The position numbers were made by a program, and so were the translations under genes. Positions 22,301-35,428 of a stretch of DNA of 64,000 nucleotides are shown piece after piece. The stretch lies in assembly GCA_003255065.1 (NCBI GenBank), contig QAOA01002417.1, forward strand, positions 1,870,122-1,934,121. Direction: 5' to 3'. The notes under the pieces were generated by a model that worked only from the letters and a program-made list of their open reading frames with translations, made no database searches and had not been told where the DNA came from. This DNA is from Cercis canadensis (lineage: Eukaryota; Streptophyta; Magnoliopsida; Fabales; Fabaceae). Every line of letters starts with the position of its first letter. Position 1 is the stretch's first letter.

Positions 22301-25300
22301 AACTTGGACTACCTTTGTGAAATAATAAAAATCGATTCCAATACTAAGTTGCTAACATGCTAGTGCGCATCAAATGAGAACGAGCTTGCAATGATTTGCA
22401 ACTGTATCTACAGAATCTCATTGAAAAAATAAACAAAAATCCAACGATAGGGACAAGCTTCTGGGAGCTTCCATGCATGTGGGATATTCTAGTGCATTCT
22501 GTGATTGTACATACATAGTTAAATTATACAATTACAAACCAAAAATTGCTAATACAGACAAACCCATAATAAAAACCATGAGAATCTACCATTTGGCTGG
22601 TTTTGCATTTCACTAAGCACATGGTTTTAGCTTAATCGGTTTGATTAGCCATTTCATGCCTTGTATTTATAGTATTCAGTTCAATAATTATGTATCTGGT
22701 TGGTGCCAAGTAGATCTCAGTTATGGCTGACAAAAGCACATGGTTTGGTCTCCCATTACGTACTTAATTTGGTCAGTTAATACATACATAACTTTGGTGT
22801 TAAAAAGTGCTTCAAATCTTTGGTGGCTTTGTATCAAAATTAATTTAAAATTTGGGTGCACGGCCCTGCATCACAGTTTTTTTTTGTTTTTCTTTTTTGG
22901 TACAGTACATCGTAGTTTTATGATGGTGTACAGCTGCCCACAAAGCATAAAGATTCCATCCTGGCGAGTTTTATATATATATATATATAAAATAAGAGTC
23001 TACACTTAATGTTTTTTTAATATAAATTGATTACAATATTACTTTAAAGAGTAAATGTGTGTTTGAATAATCATTAATAAAAATAAAATAAAAGAATAAT
23101 TTTTTTAGAACTTCGTAAATCGCTATCCAAATGCATGTGTATACTTAATTAAATATAAATCATTAATTTTTTCATCAGTATGTATTAATACACTTTACTT
23201 TTTGAAAGGTCCAGATTCTAGGAAAAAGAAATTTGAGAGAGAGAGAGAGTTGATCAGGCAGGGGGGAGGGTAACCGCCCCCAAAGGTTTTTTTAATTTTA
23301 TTTTAAAAATTAATATAATCTCTTCAATTTTTTTAAAAAAAATTAATATGACTCTCTCAAATTTTTTATTTTATTTCCTTTTGACCTTCTCAATATTTTA
23401 CTTTAAGCTCCCACTGCGGGTAGGCAGCTAAAGCTGAGGGCTGAATGGAGACCAAAACTACGAGTTGACATTGAACTTGATTTATGGATAAATAACTAAG
23501 AGAAAGGTCCAGCAGCCTACCAGTTTGTTACAAAATTGAACATTATAGGAATGGAATGGAATGATTGTTCAGTTAAAAATGATGTAATTATTCAATTTTA
23601 AAAGTGGTTAGCCTTCCTTCATTATCTAACTTCTTCACAAAACTTTTGGCTTGGTAGACCTTCCAATTCATACTGAATGAATATGCATGGATTTGGAATG
23701 AGTTTTATTTCAATCTTGTCAAATAAGGTGGACTCGGTTGGAATATCCAATCAAACTCAACCAGTTTTTATATTATAATGATTTTTATTAAAAACTATAC
23801 AAAAAAAAGTAATTTTGTCTTTTTTCAAAATTCTATCCCGTTAATTTTAAATATTCAAATGCTCAATTATTGAGGTATTCCATTAAAAATAAATCTTCAT
23901 ATTTATTTTTAGACATAAATATGGACAAATAATCACTTTAATCAAGTTATAATTTTTTTACCAAGTACATCTATGCAATTATTGAGATGTATCCGATTTT
24001 TCTTAAGAAGGTAATTATGATTTAAATTAATTAATACATGGTACTGCATCCAGATTGTTAATCCAGGGAGCACAGAATGACAGAAGAGCGCTAAAAATAG
24101 TTCAAACTAAATATATTTTCAATTTCATCATATTTCTTATAAAACCCGATCGAGAGCATTGTGAACTCACATCCGACATGTTAACCACGTCATCACCACG
24201 TAGGCTAACACAGATTAACTTCCCCATTATTATATTTGCATTGCATAAAAAATCAAAATCTTACATTGTCAATAATAATAATAATAAAAAAAAGATTCTT
24301 ATTACGAGGGAGAAAGTAGCAATGTAGCATTACAACTTTCAACTTTCAAGTAGGAGACATTTGTTGGGTAACCAGGGTGTCACCAACCTCTGATAGCCCG
24401 TTGCATCACATGCTGCCACGTGAATGCGCCATAGACTGGTTGGTCTCTCGTCCGTTGATTTTTTTTCATTTCGCAGTCAGTCAAAGCAAATTACAGTAAA
24501 AAGCTTTTCAAAAAATGAACCAACTAAAAAAAAAACAAAAATGATGGAAAAATACACTAACGAAATATAATTGTGAGAGCAACACATCAAATGAAAATGA
24601 AGATTTTCTTTATTTAGAAAAATGATATTTCATATTTACATATCCTTTTTGTCACAAGTTGTACATAAAATATATAGTTATTAGAATTTAAGTTTAGATA
24701 ATTTTAAGATTTATTTTTTATTAAACTCAAATTTTGATACATTTTTAGTTTATGTACACATTATATTTTGTCTGCATATATTAACGATTTTTTATTTAAA
24801 AAATTACATAAATGTATACATGTAGGCATTCCAAATTTGATATTTCTTTTAGTGTTTGCATATGAATTAACATGGTCTTAGAAGTTTGGATCAAAAATAT
24901 GATTCTTAGATTTCTTTTGTTAACTAAAAGAGGGATACTTGTATAAATGTGAGCGGAAATAATGTGTGATTATTATTGTAAAAAGATATATATATTTTAG
25001 TTATAACTTTAGGTTTAATCACAAAATTTTGTATTGAAAATAAAATTAGTATTACTCAATCATAGATAGTTTAATATTATAAAAAGATATGTAGTAAAAG
25101 CTCCATTATTTTGGTCTCCTTATTTAAGCAAATATAGTTAAAACTTGATAAACCTGAAGAAGAAAAGAAAAAAGGAAAAAATAACATAAAATCCAGAAAA
25201 AGATAAAGAAGAAGTGGAAAAAGGAAACAAGATTTACAGAAAAAATGAATTGTAAGGGCCACTGGAAAAACCGCAAAAGTGGGGACCTACGAAATTAAAT

Positions 25301-25680
25301 TCTTTCCATAACCGTGTAAATTGTGTATATATAGATGGTACGAGTCAGATTTTAAAATAATTAATAAAATTTAAAATTAATTGTGTAAAAAATATTATTT
25401 ATAACTATTATTAGTTGGATATCTTTTTAATCTTCAATTACACTAATTTTAAGGGATGAATTTCACCAATCCCACTCAAATAAAGGGTTGATACAGCGGT
25501 ACCTTTTGAATGTGACTTATGAATGAGAGGTACCTTATCTCACAGGCTCACACCATATATATACGTATGAGGCCACGTAGAGACGCAGATAGACGCAAAT
25601 TATTCTCGAAACCCGCGGAATTCTCAAGGCCGCCGCGAACCGTCGAGCTCCGCCGTCTGTTACTGAAAGTGGTTCTGGCG
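19351..25680. other. 6.3-kb intergenic region without a supported gene
   Basis: AT-rich DNA with AT microsatellites at about 19579-19596, 20269-20288 and 22972-22990, a GA run near 23236-23250 and an AAT run near 24271-24286. A GC-rich patch near 23263-23300 followed by pyrimidine-rich DNA resembles the one near 6715 and may be a TE remnant. A TATA-like motif lies at 25554-25562, about 120 bases before the NFD4-like ATG. All open frames are short and low in complexity. Confidence 0.45.
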
Positions 25681-28600
25681 ATGGCCGGGCAATCGCGGAA
25701 ATGGATGATTCTGGTGGCTACCATATGGATTCAAGCATTCACCGGTACCAATTTCGATTTCTCCGAGTACTCATCGGCGTTCAAATCGGTGTTGAATATT
25801 TCTCAGGTGCAATTGAACTATCTGGCGACGGCGAGCGACATGGGGAAAGTGTTCGGGTGGTCGTCGGGGCTGGCTCTGATGTATTTCCCGCTCTGGGTGG
25901 TGATGTTCATGTCGGGTTTCATGGGGTTTGTTGGCTATGGTCTTCAATGGCTTGTGATTGAGAACATCATTACCTTGCCTTATTTTCTGGTACGTTCTTT
26001 CCATTCCTTTCTTCTCTTTTTTGTTCTGTTTTTTGAGCCATATATTCCTTTCTTCTGTAAGTTGCTATTTTGAGTAGATTTTTATGTTCATTTTTGTGCT
26101 GAGAATTTTAAGCCACAACAACGATGGTGGAAAGTTTCAATTTCTGCTCTAAGAAACCGGCAACAGTTCATGTTGCCCCAGCTCATTTTCTTGAGGTTCA
26201 TCATTCATGTTCTTTTTCTTTTCTACAACTATTTTTTTAATTTTTTTTATATAATAATCAAAAATAATATTTCACAATAAATATCTATAAACATTTCAAG
26301 TATAGATAAGATAATATTTGAAATTATTCGTATGATTTATCTTAAATTTAATAGTAATGATATTTTTCTTAAAATTTTCGCCAAACAACATACAATTGTG
26401 ATATGTTGTAGATGTAACAAAATTTAAAAGATAATTGAATTCTGATTTTATTTCATTTATGAAATATTGTAGCAGAAAATTTATTTATTACACTAAGTTT
26501 ATCATAGAAATATGTACTTTGTGACTATGTATACATTTCTGAAAATAGCAATTTTTACTTTTAAATATTAACATCTAATTTTACATTTTTCGAGAAACTT
26601 TATTTTATTTTTTATGATTAATTAAGACGCACTTACTCGCTATTCAGTGTTCACACTGCGTTCAGGACTTCTCGGTGAGTAACATTTCAGCTAACTTTCA
26701 AGGGTGACACGCGCTGTGAACANAGTATAGATAAGATAATATTTGAAATTATTCGTATGATTTATCTTAAATTTAATAGTAATGATATTTTTCTTAAAAT
26801 TTTCGCCAAACAACATACAATTGTGATATGTTGTAGATGTAACAAAATTTAAAAGATAATTGAATTCTGATTTTATTTCATAATACCGTTTATGAAATAT
26901 TGTAGCAGAAAATTTATTTATTACACTGAGTTTATCATAGAAATATGTACTTTGTGACAATGTATACATTTGTGAAAATAGCAATTTTTACTTTTAAATA
27001 TTAACATCTAATTTTACAATTTTCGAGAAACTTTATTTTATTTTTTATGATTAATTAAGACGCACTTACTCGCTATTCAGTGTTCACACTGCGTTCAGGA
27101 CTTCTCGGTGAGTAACATTTCAGCTAACTTTCAAGGGTGACACGCGCTGTGAACGAAGACCACACAACTTTTGCGCTTCAATGGTTGGGTCTGGCGTACG
27201 AATACTACTCCACCAAACCAAACACCTCTGATTTTACTTGAACTTTTGGAACAAAGAAAGAAAAAAGTTTTTTTTTTTTTTTTTTTTTTTTTAACAATTT
27301 TCAAATATCATGGACGTCTGTTTGGGCGTATCATGAACTCACGAATGATTCACTTTCACTTATATATAAAGTGTAAGATATTAAAATTCTATAAAAATTC
27401 CAAAAAATATATAAAATTTACATATATTTAATATGGGTTAAATTAAATTAAATTATAAAATACGTGTTTTTATAGAAGGTGCAAACAATATTATTTCATC
27501 TGTTGAAGTGTTTTCAAACGTTTTTGATTTATTTTTTGGTGTTTTAAACTTGTAATAAACTTTTTCTGTTCCGAGGAATATTTAATTATTTGTTGCATAA
27601 TAGGTACATTGTATTTGGCCAGTGAGGCGGGAGCCATCCTCTTTCTCTAGTTTTCAGAACTCTGTTACGTCATGGTGAATGATGTACAGTGGTCAATTGG
27701 TCATGAGATCACTGTCCACACTCCTTTGTTTAATACTTTTTTAAGAGTATTTTTTTTTCACTTTTTTTTCTTTCTTTTTAACACAAGATAATATTTAAAA
27801 ACGTATTTTTATTTAAATTTTCGTCCACCTCATGTCAAAATAGAGTGAGATTATTTTATTCTCTTAAATGTGACATAAGTTATATTTGAATATTTTTTTT
27901 ACATTATTTTAGTTTTATATTATAAATTTAAATTTTATGAATTCACTTAAATTTTTTAAGTATAACATAAATATTAATTCTGTAAAATTTAAAAATTATA
28001 CCAGAATAATACAGTATATAAGCTAAGTAAAATAATATAAATATTAATTTTTTAAAATTTAAATTATATCAATTGTATTAGAATATACTATATAAGCTAA
28101 TTTCACAAGTGTCATAAAGATGTAAAATTTGACATTTTTTCTATGTCTAAATTACTATCCTTTTCTTGTACATAAAAGGAGTAAACATTTTATGTATTTG
28201 AATGGCTAATTTATTTTCTCCGGAAATGAATTTTAAAGTGATAATTTCCTTAATTTTCTCCTTTACATTCAGTCGGTCATTGTTCTCTGTTTTGCGGTCT
28301 GGCTTTTCCTATAAGTCGTTTTCATTTCCAATTCAAGAATTTTCAACTGCTATTATATTGTGGTTATGTTCTTGTGGTCCCAATTCCAAATAATGGTTCT
28401 ACAAGCGAAGTGACGCCGATCGTTGTCTGAATCGGTAGATACAATATTCTAAAATCTGGCTACTACTTTTAGTCAAATAAATGGAAAAATATTCCTCTTT
28501 TCAAAACTTTAGCCCCAGTGGCGAAATCAACAAGAAAACTTAGAAAACTGTTGTTGTTTTATTTGCTCGCCTCATTTTTGCTTTCACTTTGGCATGTTTC

Positions 28601-31081
28601 TTCTTCCTAAGTTCCTTTTTCTGTAAAGGACTCGGGGTTAAAGTATTAAGAAAATAACACATACTACATGATGTGTAGTTGCATACAAACTCTTCGTTAG
28701 ATGGATTTTTATTGTTAAATGAAATATGCAGTTCTTGAATTTCAAATCCTCCTCCAGGCTTACAACTAACATTTCTTTTCTGATCATAGAACGGAAAACA
28801 TAAAAACAAGTGAAATTAATTGACCAGAGCTACAATTATCTTCCCTCCTCACTTGCTCTTCAATGTATCATATTACCCTACATTGCAGTGCCTGTTACTT
28901 TATTTCTTTTAATGCGATGATGCTTTTGTTTTTATCAGGGTTTTTGTCATATCTGTTTAATTATTCAGATTCTACAAAAATGGAAAATACAAATTCACAA
29001 GTGAGTGTGGGTATGTATGTGTCTCCTTCGATTTTGATTGATATAGGCTGCATGAGCTAGAATTGCATGTGATGGATCCATGATTGCACTATTTACTATT
29101 CTAAGATCAAAGCCTCAGCCTATTTCATGTGGTGAGCTGATAAACTGTACTTTGCATCTCTTAGCCTGCTGTCAATAGCTTTTTCCCTCTGTTGAAAGAG
29201 TTTTCTCTGAAGAGTAAAATGGTACACTGACTTAAGATGGAATAGTTTTTGTGAAGTTGGTTTAAAAGTAAAGAACTGAATATGCCAATAAGACCAATTC
29301 AAATTTGAGACTCTCTATGACTTCACCGAAAGGTATGTGTGTGTTGTCCTATATAATCAAAGTGATGTTGAAAGGAACACATTTACAGATTGACATTCGA
29401 GTCCAATGTTGTAATTATTTCAGATAACTAAACTGTGCCTAATAAGTTAAGTTGCAACATGCAGAAAATTTGCTTTTAGCCTTTTAAATTTCATCAAACT
29501 GACAAGCTTTTAATTTATGTGGCAGGTCTTTGTTCTCTGTTTGTTATCTGGCTGTAGCATCTGTTGGTTCAACACAGTATGCTTTGTTCTCTGCATTAAG
29601 AATTTCCCTATTAATCGACCTCTTGCATTATCACTCACAGTGAGTTTCAATGGTGTAAGTGCAGCACTCTACACACTTGCTGCCAATTCAATAAACCCTT
29701 CATCCGATTCATTGTATCTGCTTTTGAATGCCCTTGTTCCCCTTCTCACTTCCATTGTTGCACTAATTCCAATTCTTCGCCAACCAGCTTTAGATCGTCT
29801 TCCTCCTGAGGCAGTTCACCGGGATTCATTGATATTTCTAATACTAAATATCTTAGCCATTTTCACTGGTATTTATCTCCTTCTCTTTGCTTCCTCTACA
29901 TCTGATGCAATAACAGCTCGGTTCTACTTTGCTGGAGCTCTTTTCCTCCTCATATTCCCATTATGCATTCCTGGCATTACCTATGCTCGAGATTGGTTTC
30001 AGCGTACCATCCATTCAAACTTGCACAGGGAAGGCTCAAGCTTCATTCTTGTGCACGAAGAAGATCTTGAACTTCACAAGGAACTCCTTACCCGTCAGAA
30101 TAGCAGCCTTACCAACGGAGATTCTTACGGCCTGTTCGGTGACAATGGAGCCATATATGGTAGTCAGAAGGCAAAAGATAGTGATGGGTGCTGTGAGAAG
30201 GTGATAAGCCCGGATCAATTGGCAATGCTAGGAGAAGAGCACCCAGCTTCAGTGGTTGTCCGTAGGTTGGATTTTTGGTTTTACTATATTGCATACTTCT
30301 GTGGAGGCACAATTGGTCTTGTGTACAGCAATAATCTGGGACAGATTGCCCAATCTCTTGGACTAAGTTCACAAACTTCCACTCTTGTCACTCTCTATTC
30401 ATCCTTCTCCTTTTTCGGGCGCTTGCTTTCTGCTACACCAGATTACGTTCGCACGTAAGCACTCTCATCAATATCTACTATAGCATATTTTTTTCAGCTT
30501 TCCATAGAGGATGATCATTTCTATTGGCCTCTGGTAATTTAGCAGTGATTCCTGAAAATAGAATAGAAGTTATGATAATGGTACTTTCTCGTTTGTCTTG
30601 CAGGACATTCTACTTTGCTAGGACCGCATGGCTTGCAATTGCGCTTATACCAACCCCAATTGCATTCTTCGTTCTAGCTTCATCAGGCACTTCTCTGGCA
30701 TTGCATATAGGCACTGCACTAATTGGGTTGAGCTCTGGCTTCATATTTGCTGCTGCTGTATCAGTTACAGCTGAGCTATTTGGGCCGAACAGTATGAGCG
30801 TCAATCACAACATTATCATAACAAATATCCCAATTGGGTCTCTTCTCTATGGTTTACTTGCTGCGTTAGTTTATGATTCCAATGCGTACTTGATTCATGG
30901 AGACGTAACTTCTGATACAGTAGTGTGCATGGGAAGGCAGTGCTACTTCTGGACATTTGTGAGCTGGGGATGCATATCTGTCGCAGGACTAACTTCTAGT
31001 TTGCTGTTATTCTTAAGAACAAAACATGCTTATGATAATTTTGAACGGAACCGTATTTCAAAACAATCAATTTTGGCCTGA
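25681..31081 (+). CDS. NFD4-like nodulin/MFS family membrane protein
   Basis: Exons 25681-25989, 29526-30454 and 30604-31081 join in frame (phases 0 and 2) to 571 residues, the normal family length. The N-terminal nodulin-like domain begins RKWMILVATIWIQAFTGTNF and is followed by multiple hydrophobic spans, a hydrophilic central loop (about 280-350) and a C-terminal MFS-like half. It matches the family of Arabidopsis NUCLEAR FUSION DEFECTIVE 4 (At1g31470); the transported substrate is not established. Intron 1 is 3.5 kb and contains a duplicated segment around an N. An in-frame TTG start at 25519 would add 54 basic residues but is not credible. The 3' end is repeated at 31215-31433 after an N. 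Confidence 0.9.
26299..27154 (+). repeat. direct duplication of about 425 bp around a single N in NFD4-like intron 1
   Basis: Segment 26299-26722 is repeated at 26724-27154 with small differences, including an insertion of a few bases (ATACCG) near 26882. The N is at 26723. This is probably two haplotype contigs left unmerged. It does not affect coding sequence. Confidence 0.8.
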
Positions 31082-31433
31082 CTCCTTTTCACGGAAGAAA
31101 CATGAAAACCGTAGAGTGGTTAACTTCATTTATGCAGTTGCTCAAGCCATGACTTGCATAGATATATATTATTCCATATAATGTGGAGGGAGAGATCTAG
31201 ATTGAAAACTACTNTCTAGTTTGCTGTTATTCTTAAGAACAAAACATGCTTATGATAATTTTGAACGGAACCGTATTTCAAAACAATCAATTTTGGCCTG
31301 ACTCCTTTTCACGGAAGAAACATGAAAACCGTAGAGTGGTTAACTCCATTTATGCAGTTGCTCAAGCCATGACTTGCATAGATATATATTATTCCATATA
31401 ATGTGGAGGGAGAGATCTAGATTGAAAACTACT
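30995..31433 (+). repeat. direct duplication of 219 bp around a single N at the NFD4-like 3' end
   Basis: Segment 30995-31213 is repeated at 31215-31433 with about one difference; the N is at 31214. It contains the last 28 codons, the stop and part of the 3' UTR. The first copy is in frame with exon 3 and is used for the gene model. Confidence 0.85.
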
Positions 31434-32440
31434 TAGTTTTTTCCCTCACCCTAATTTTTTTAAAAAAAACAAAAGAAAAAAAATACAAACCAGAAGTATT
31501 TTTGTATCGAAGCTTTGGAGGCATGAAGATTGAGGAAGTATCCGTCATGAAACAGAATGATCTGGAGCTTCAGGGACTTTTGCCGGCTTTGCAGCCAAGG
31601 TTTGGGTTGAATTGGGCAGATGACTGTTCTCCTCTTGACACAATTTTATGTTTGATTGATAGTTCAGCAGTAGAAGCAGGGGCAAGGCTCTGGCCATGAG
31701 TCAGGCATATTGGACTCAGACACAATTGTAAGGTGCTGGTCTAAGCTTACTGGACATCAGAAAATAGCTCTATTTGCTAGGCCAGGCATTTGAAATAACT
31801 ATAGTTGTTTAATATGTGTAAAGACCTCATAACCATGCAGCTGAAGTGCTCAAATTTCACTTGTTTTCCTCTCTTGAAGATAGAAATCAAATTTTCAGGA
31901 GTCAGTTTTCTGACTTGACTTGAGTCGCTCTCTTGGTAGAAACACAGCAGACAAGTTTTATCTGACTTTATAACCTTATGCGAAACCTCCTTTTGTCATT
32001 TCTCAAATTTTGTGGTGTGTATTTTGATCAGTTTTCACTTGGAAACGCTCATCATGCCATCCTTGCCCAACAGAAGAGTACACGTTGATCTGTTCTCTCT
32101 GACTTGATCTCCTTCATAGTGTTCTGAATGTTTGGTGCAACGTTACAAACATCGTGTGCTTGTTGATTTCTATATATTAATGTTTGCAAATCCACATGTT
32201 ACATGAAACTAAATTTGAAACATAGTTTGATTTAACTTTAAGTACATCTCCTCTATTTGTTGTCTCTAGTAAGATTATTGGTACACAAGAGTTGGTCATC
32301 CAAGATGGGTTCCTTAATTATGAGAATAATGTATCATAGTTTGACAAATTTCTCAAAAATGAAAACAGAACTATGTCGAAAGAAAGAAACAAAAAGAGAT
32401 GGTCGAAACAAAAAAGAATAGAGTATCTATATCCTAAGCC
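31434..32440. other. 3' flanks of the convergent NFD4-like and GT4 genes
   Basis: The two genes converge here. The stretch is probably largely 3' UTR. The 65-codon frame at 31502-31699 begins at TTG and has no support. Confidence 0.4.
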
Positions 32441-33943
32441 TCAAAGATAGGCGCAAAATGTATCATTTTTTATACATAGGAACAGCCTTTCATATGCTAA
32501 TGCCATCTTTGTTGCCGTGAACATGGAAGCTGCATATTCACGGCATGCTTTTCCCCTTTTTGCCAGCCTCTCTGGGCCTTCCTTTACAACTGCTTCAAGT
32601 GCCTCCAACAATGAGTCCACATTTGGAGAGAACATGTAACCAAATTCATCATCAACGACAATAGAACCTTTTATGCTTGGAAATCTTGATGCCAAAAGGG
32701 GCTTTCCACTCATCATAGCCTCCATCAGAGTAAGATCAAGCCCTTGTGGTCTAAGTGTGGGATTCACAAAAATGTCGATAGCATTATAGAATGCTCTTAA
32801 CATGGAAGGACTCATAGATCCCAGAACCAGAACTTGAGAACCTAAATCCTTGTATCGGTTTTCCCAGGGTCCAGAGCCAGCAACAATCAAGTACACATTG
32901 GGGTGCTTCTTTATTAGCCTTGAGTATGCTTCATGAAGCAGAGGATGACCTTTGTCCTTCACCAATCTTCCTGCCACACCAAGTACCAAATTTGCATTGC
33001 TTGGAATGCCAATTTTGGCTCTAAATTCTTTGCCCAATTTCACATCTTCTCTGAAGTCATTCCCATCAACACCATTTAGAATTACATGCACTCTTTTGCT
33101 AGGAATTTGGTACACATCCCTTAACATCTCACCACAACTATCACTAATAGCAACATGGTGGGCATAATTCTTGAAGAATCTTATCTCATTCAGCACTTTA
33201 GGGACAACCCCTCGTAAGCTCTGGTTGAAAGCAGGGGAAATTGGTTCATTAGGCCTACGTGCCAAGTCTTGGAATATATCTGATTGCAAGCTCTCTAGGG
33301 CTATGCCATGCCAAGACACTGCAAGATTGGGAACGTCACGAGCTAGCCAGTGAGGAAGAGCTACACTCTCTGAGTGAACAACATCAAATGGTTGTTTCTG
33401 GTTTTCTTCCAAAAATTGTTCATATGCTTTATTGTACCGCCATCTGCCGGGTTCGCCTTCATGCCAATGGATGAAAGGTGAAGAGGGTGCACCTGCTTGA
33501 AGGTTATTTATCTCTGATGGCATGGAGTTGTTTTCTTCTTGGGGAGGAGAGGTGAAGACATGAACTTGATGGCCACGGCGAGCTAAGGCGGTATGAAGGG
33601 TCTGGGCGTGGCGCTCCATGCCACCAGGGGTTGTGCCAATAGGCCATTTCCTTGAGAAAACAGCAATTTTAAGAGATATAGATGGTGGATTGTTTTCCAA
33701 AAATGGTAGGCGATTCCATGCAAACTCGGCTACGCGAAGATCACCGGACCAGGGCTTGGCATGGGGGCCAAAGGTGGTGCATATGGAGTTGGTGGTGGGG
33801 GTGTGAAGGAGGAAGAAGGCTGGAATGGTAAAGAGGACAATGAAGAAAAGGATGGTGCATAAATTGGCTTGAAAGGGAGAATTGGATTTCCTGGACTTGT
33901 TGTTGAAGGCCATGTCTTGGAGAGATTCTGAAGTTATGGACAT
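32441..33943 (-). CDS. GT4-family glycosyltransferase, type II membrane protein
   Basis: An intronless 500-residue protein from the ATG at 33943 (a second ATG at 33913 gives 490). The upstream extension begins at GTG. One hydrophobic span at 29-48 near the N-terminus predicts a type II Golgi or ER anchor with the catalytic part in the lumen. The GT-B fold shows GTTPGGMERHAQTL (103-116), GVAGRLVKDKGH (322-333) and the donor-binding region NPTLRPQGLDLTLMEAM (394-410). In the EX7E motif the second Glu is E408, but the first position is Gln (Q400). Relatives are annotated loosely as D-inositol-3-phosphate glycosyltransferase-like or as Arabidopsis At1g75420-type proteins; donor and acceptor are unknown. 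Confidence 0.85.
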   Translation of the reverse strand: MSITSESLQDMAFNNKSRKSNSPFQANLCTILFFIVLFTIPAFFLLHTPTTNSICTTFGPHAKPWSGDLRVAEFAWNRLPFLENNPPSISLKIAVFSRKWPIGTTPGGMERHAQTLHTALARRGHQVHVFTSPPQEENNSMPSEINNLQAGAPSSPFIHWHEGEPGRWRYNKAYEQFLEENQKQPFDVVHSESVALPHWLARDVPNLAVSWHGIALESLQSDIFQDLARRPNEPISPAFNQSLRGVVPKVLNEIRFFKNYAHHVAISDSCGEMLRDVYQIPSKRVHVILNGVDGNDFREDVKLGKEFRAKIGIPSNANLVLGVAGRLVKDKGHPLLHEAYSRLIKKHPNVYLIVAGSGPWENRYKDLGSQVLVLGSMSPSMLRAFYNAIDIFVNPTLRPQGLDLTLMEAMMSGKPLLASRFPSIKGSIVVDDEFGYMFSPNVDSLLEALEAVVKEGPERLAKRGKACREYAASMFTATKMALAYERLFLCIKNDTFCAYL

Positions 33944-35428
33944 AGATGTTAGATGAAAACTTTGTGTTTGAATTGTGTGATATCTAAGCTGGAAAATTAA
34001 GGAAAAGTGGGGGAGGTAGACACGCACTAAAGCAAGTGCGCTGGACTGGAGTTTCCTCTAAGTGCGTTTCTCACGCCTCCTTTGAGTAAAAAATGGGGAC
34101 TTATGTGCCTAAATTTTGTGCCTTGTTTCGTAAAAAGTACTTATCATAATATTTGAATTTCTATGACATGAAAATCAGAGGCTCTTATGCACACACTATT
34201 AAAAACGTTTCTATCCTGAATTTCTGGTTAAGGTCTATTAATCAAGCCTCCTTACTCTTTTTGTAATAGGTAATAATTTTCATATTGAAATAGCATATCA
34301 ACTAAAGTCAAGTGATAGCGTTTTTTAATTTACTTACTCCCGCACTCTATATTATCCAATTTGTTTCAGAGAAGAAACTTTGAAAAAGAAACAATATTGG
34401 GCTTTTATTTTTATGGCACATATCATTATTCTTCTCAAATTTTCAATAACTGATATAAACAAAGTAAAAGTTGAAATCAGCTTTGTCATTCTGTCGACTC
34501 TTTTAAGCAACCAAGAGAGAATAGAAGTCAACAAGGTCGGTTAGTTTGAAGCAGACGCATTAGCATGTACATTTTGACTTCGAAGAGCCATCATATAATT
34601 TTTAGGCTTGTTTTGGGTGAATTGCAATATAAGAATATGATTGGAAGCCTATAGTTTGGACCCATTTGAGAATTTTGGGATTATGTTAATGGCAATCAAG
34701 CCATGGGATGCAGTGGCAGGCTGCGTTTGCTTGTCACTAAAGCAGTACAGAAATATACCTGTTTGGCTTTCTTTCTCGAGCATAGCATATGACTTTGGAA
34801 ATCACATGGAAAGGCTTCCACATGAAGAAATGAGCACATTTTCATGCCAAAATTACTCCGTAATTTGGGAACGGTAATTTATGTCTCTAGACTCGAAGAC
34901 GCAGCTGAACATATCAGACAGAAATAGAGACACATTAATAAGTAATGATGAACAGTCATTCCTTCAAATTTTCATATATTTATTTATTTTTCTTAATTCA
35001 TCCATATGTATTATAGTATTATATAAAAGGAGTAACCACAAATACTTAGTCTAGTACCTTCTTTCGTTAAATTTTTAATTCTCTGCTAAAGGGGAGATTT
35101 AATTCCGAATTCTACCCAAACAATGCTATTTATATACTTTTTAATCTTAATACAATTTACATAATCTAAGTTTAACTAAATCAATTTAGTTTTTTCTCTT
35201 ACACAGCTCAAATAGTGTCACCTCACCTAGAGGCGAATTCTAGCTTATTTGCACTTTGATCATGGACTGAAATGAGAAACTTTGTCAAGCAAGATTTTAT
35301 TGTATATATTTACAGCACATACTGTTTATGCATTTACATATATATAGGGTGGCTAACAGTTATCCTGTAGCCATATCACATATGATACTTACACTTAATG
35401 ACAAAGCTGTGGTTTTCAATTGGCAAAA
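33944..35428. other. intergenic region upstream of the GT4 gene
   Basis: No gene is supported. It holds the GT4 leader and promoter and the 3' flank of the kinase gene. Composition is AT-rich, and open frames are short. Confidence 0.4.

Noticed and set aside
23263-23410. TE remnant with GC-rich patch and pyrimidine runs
   Set aside because: Resembles the patch near 6715 in feel, but I could not define ends or a family.
33944-34027. N-terminal extension of the GT4 protein
   Set aside because: It begins at GTG and adds residues before the expected N-terminal anchor region.
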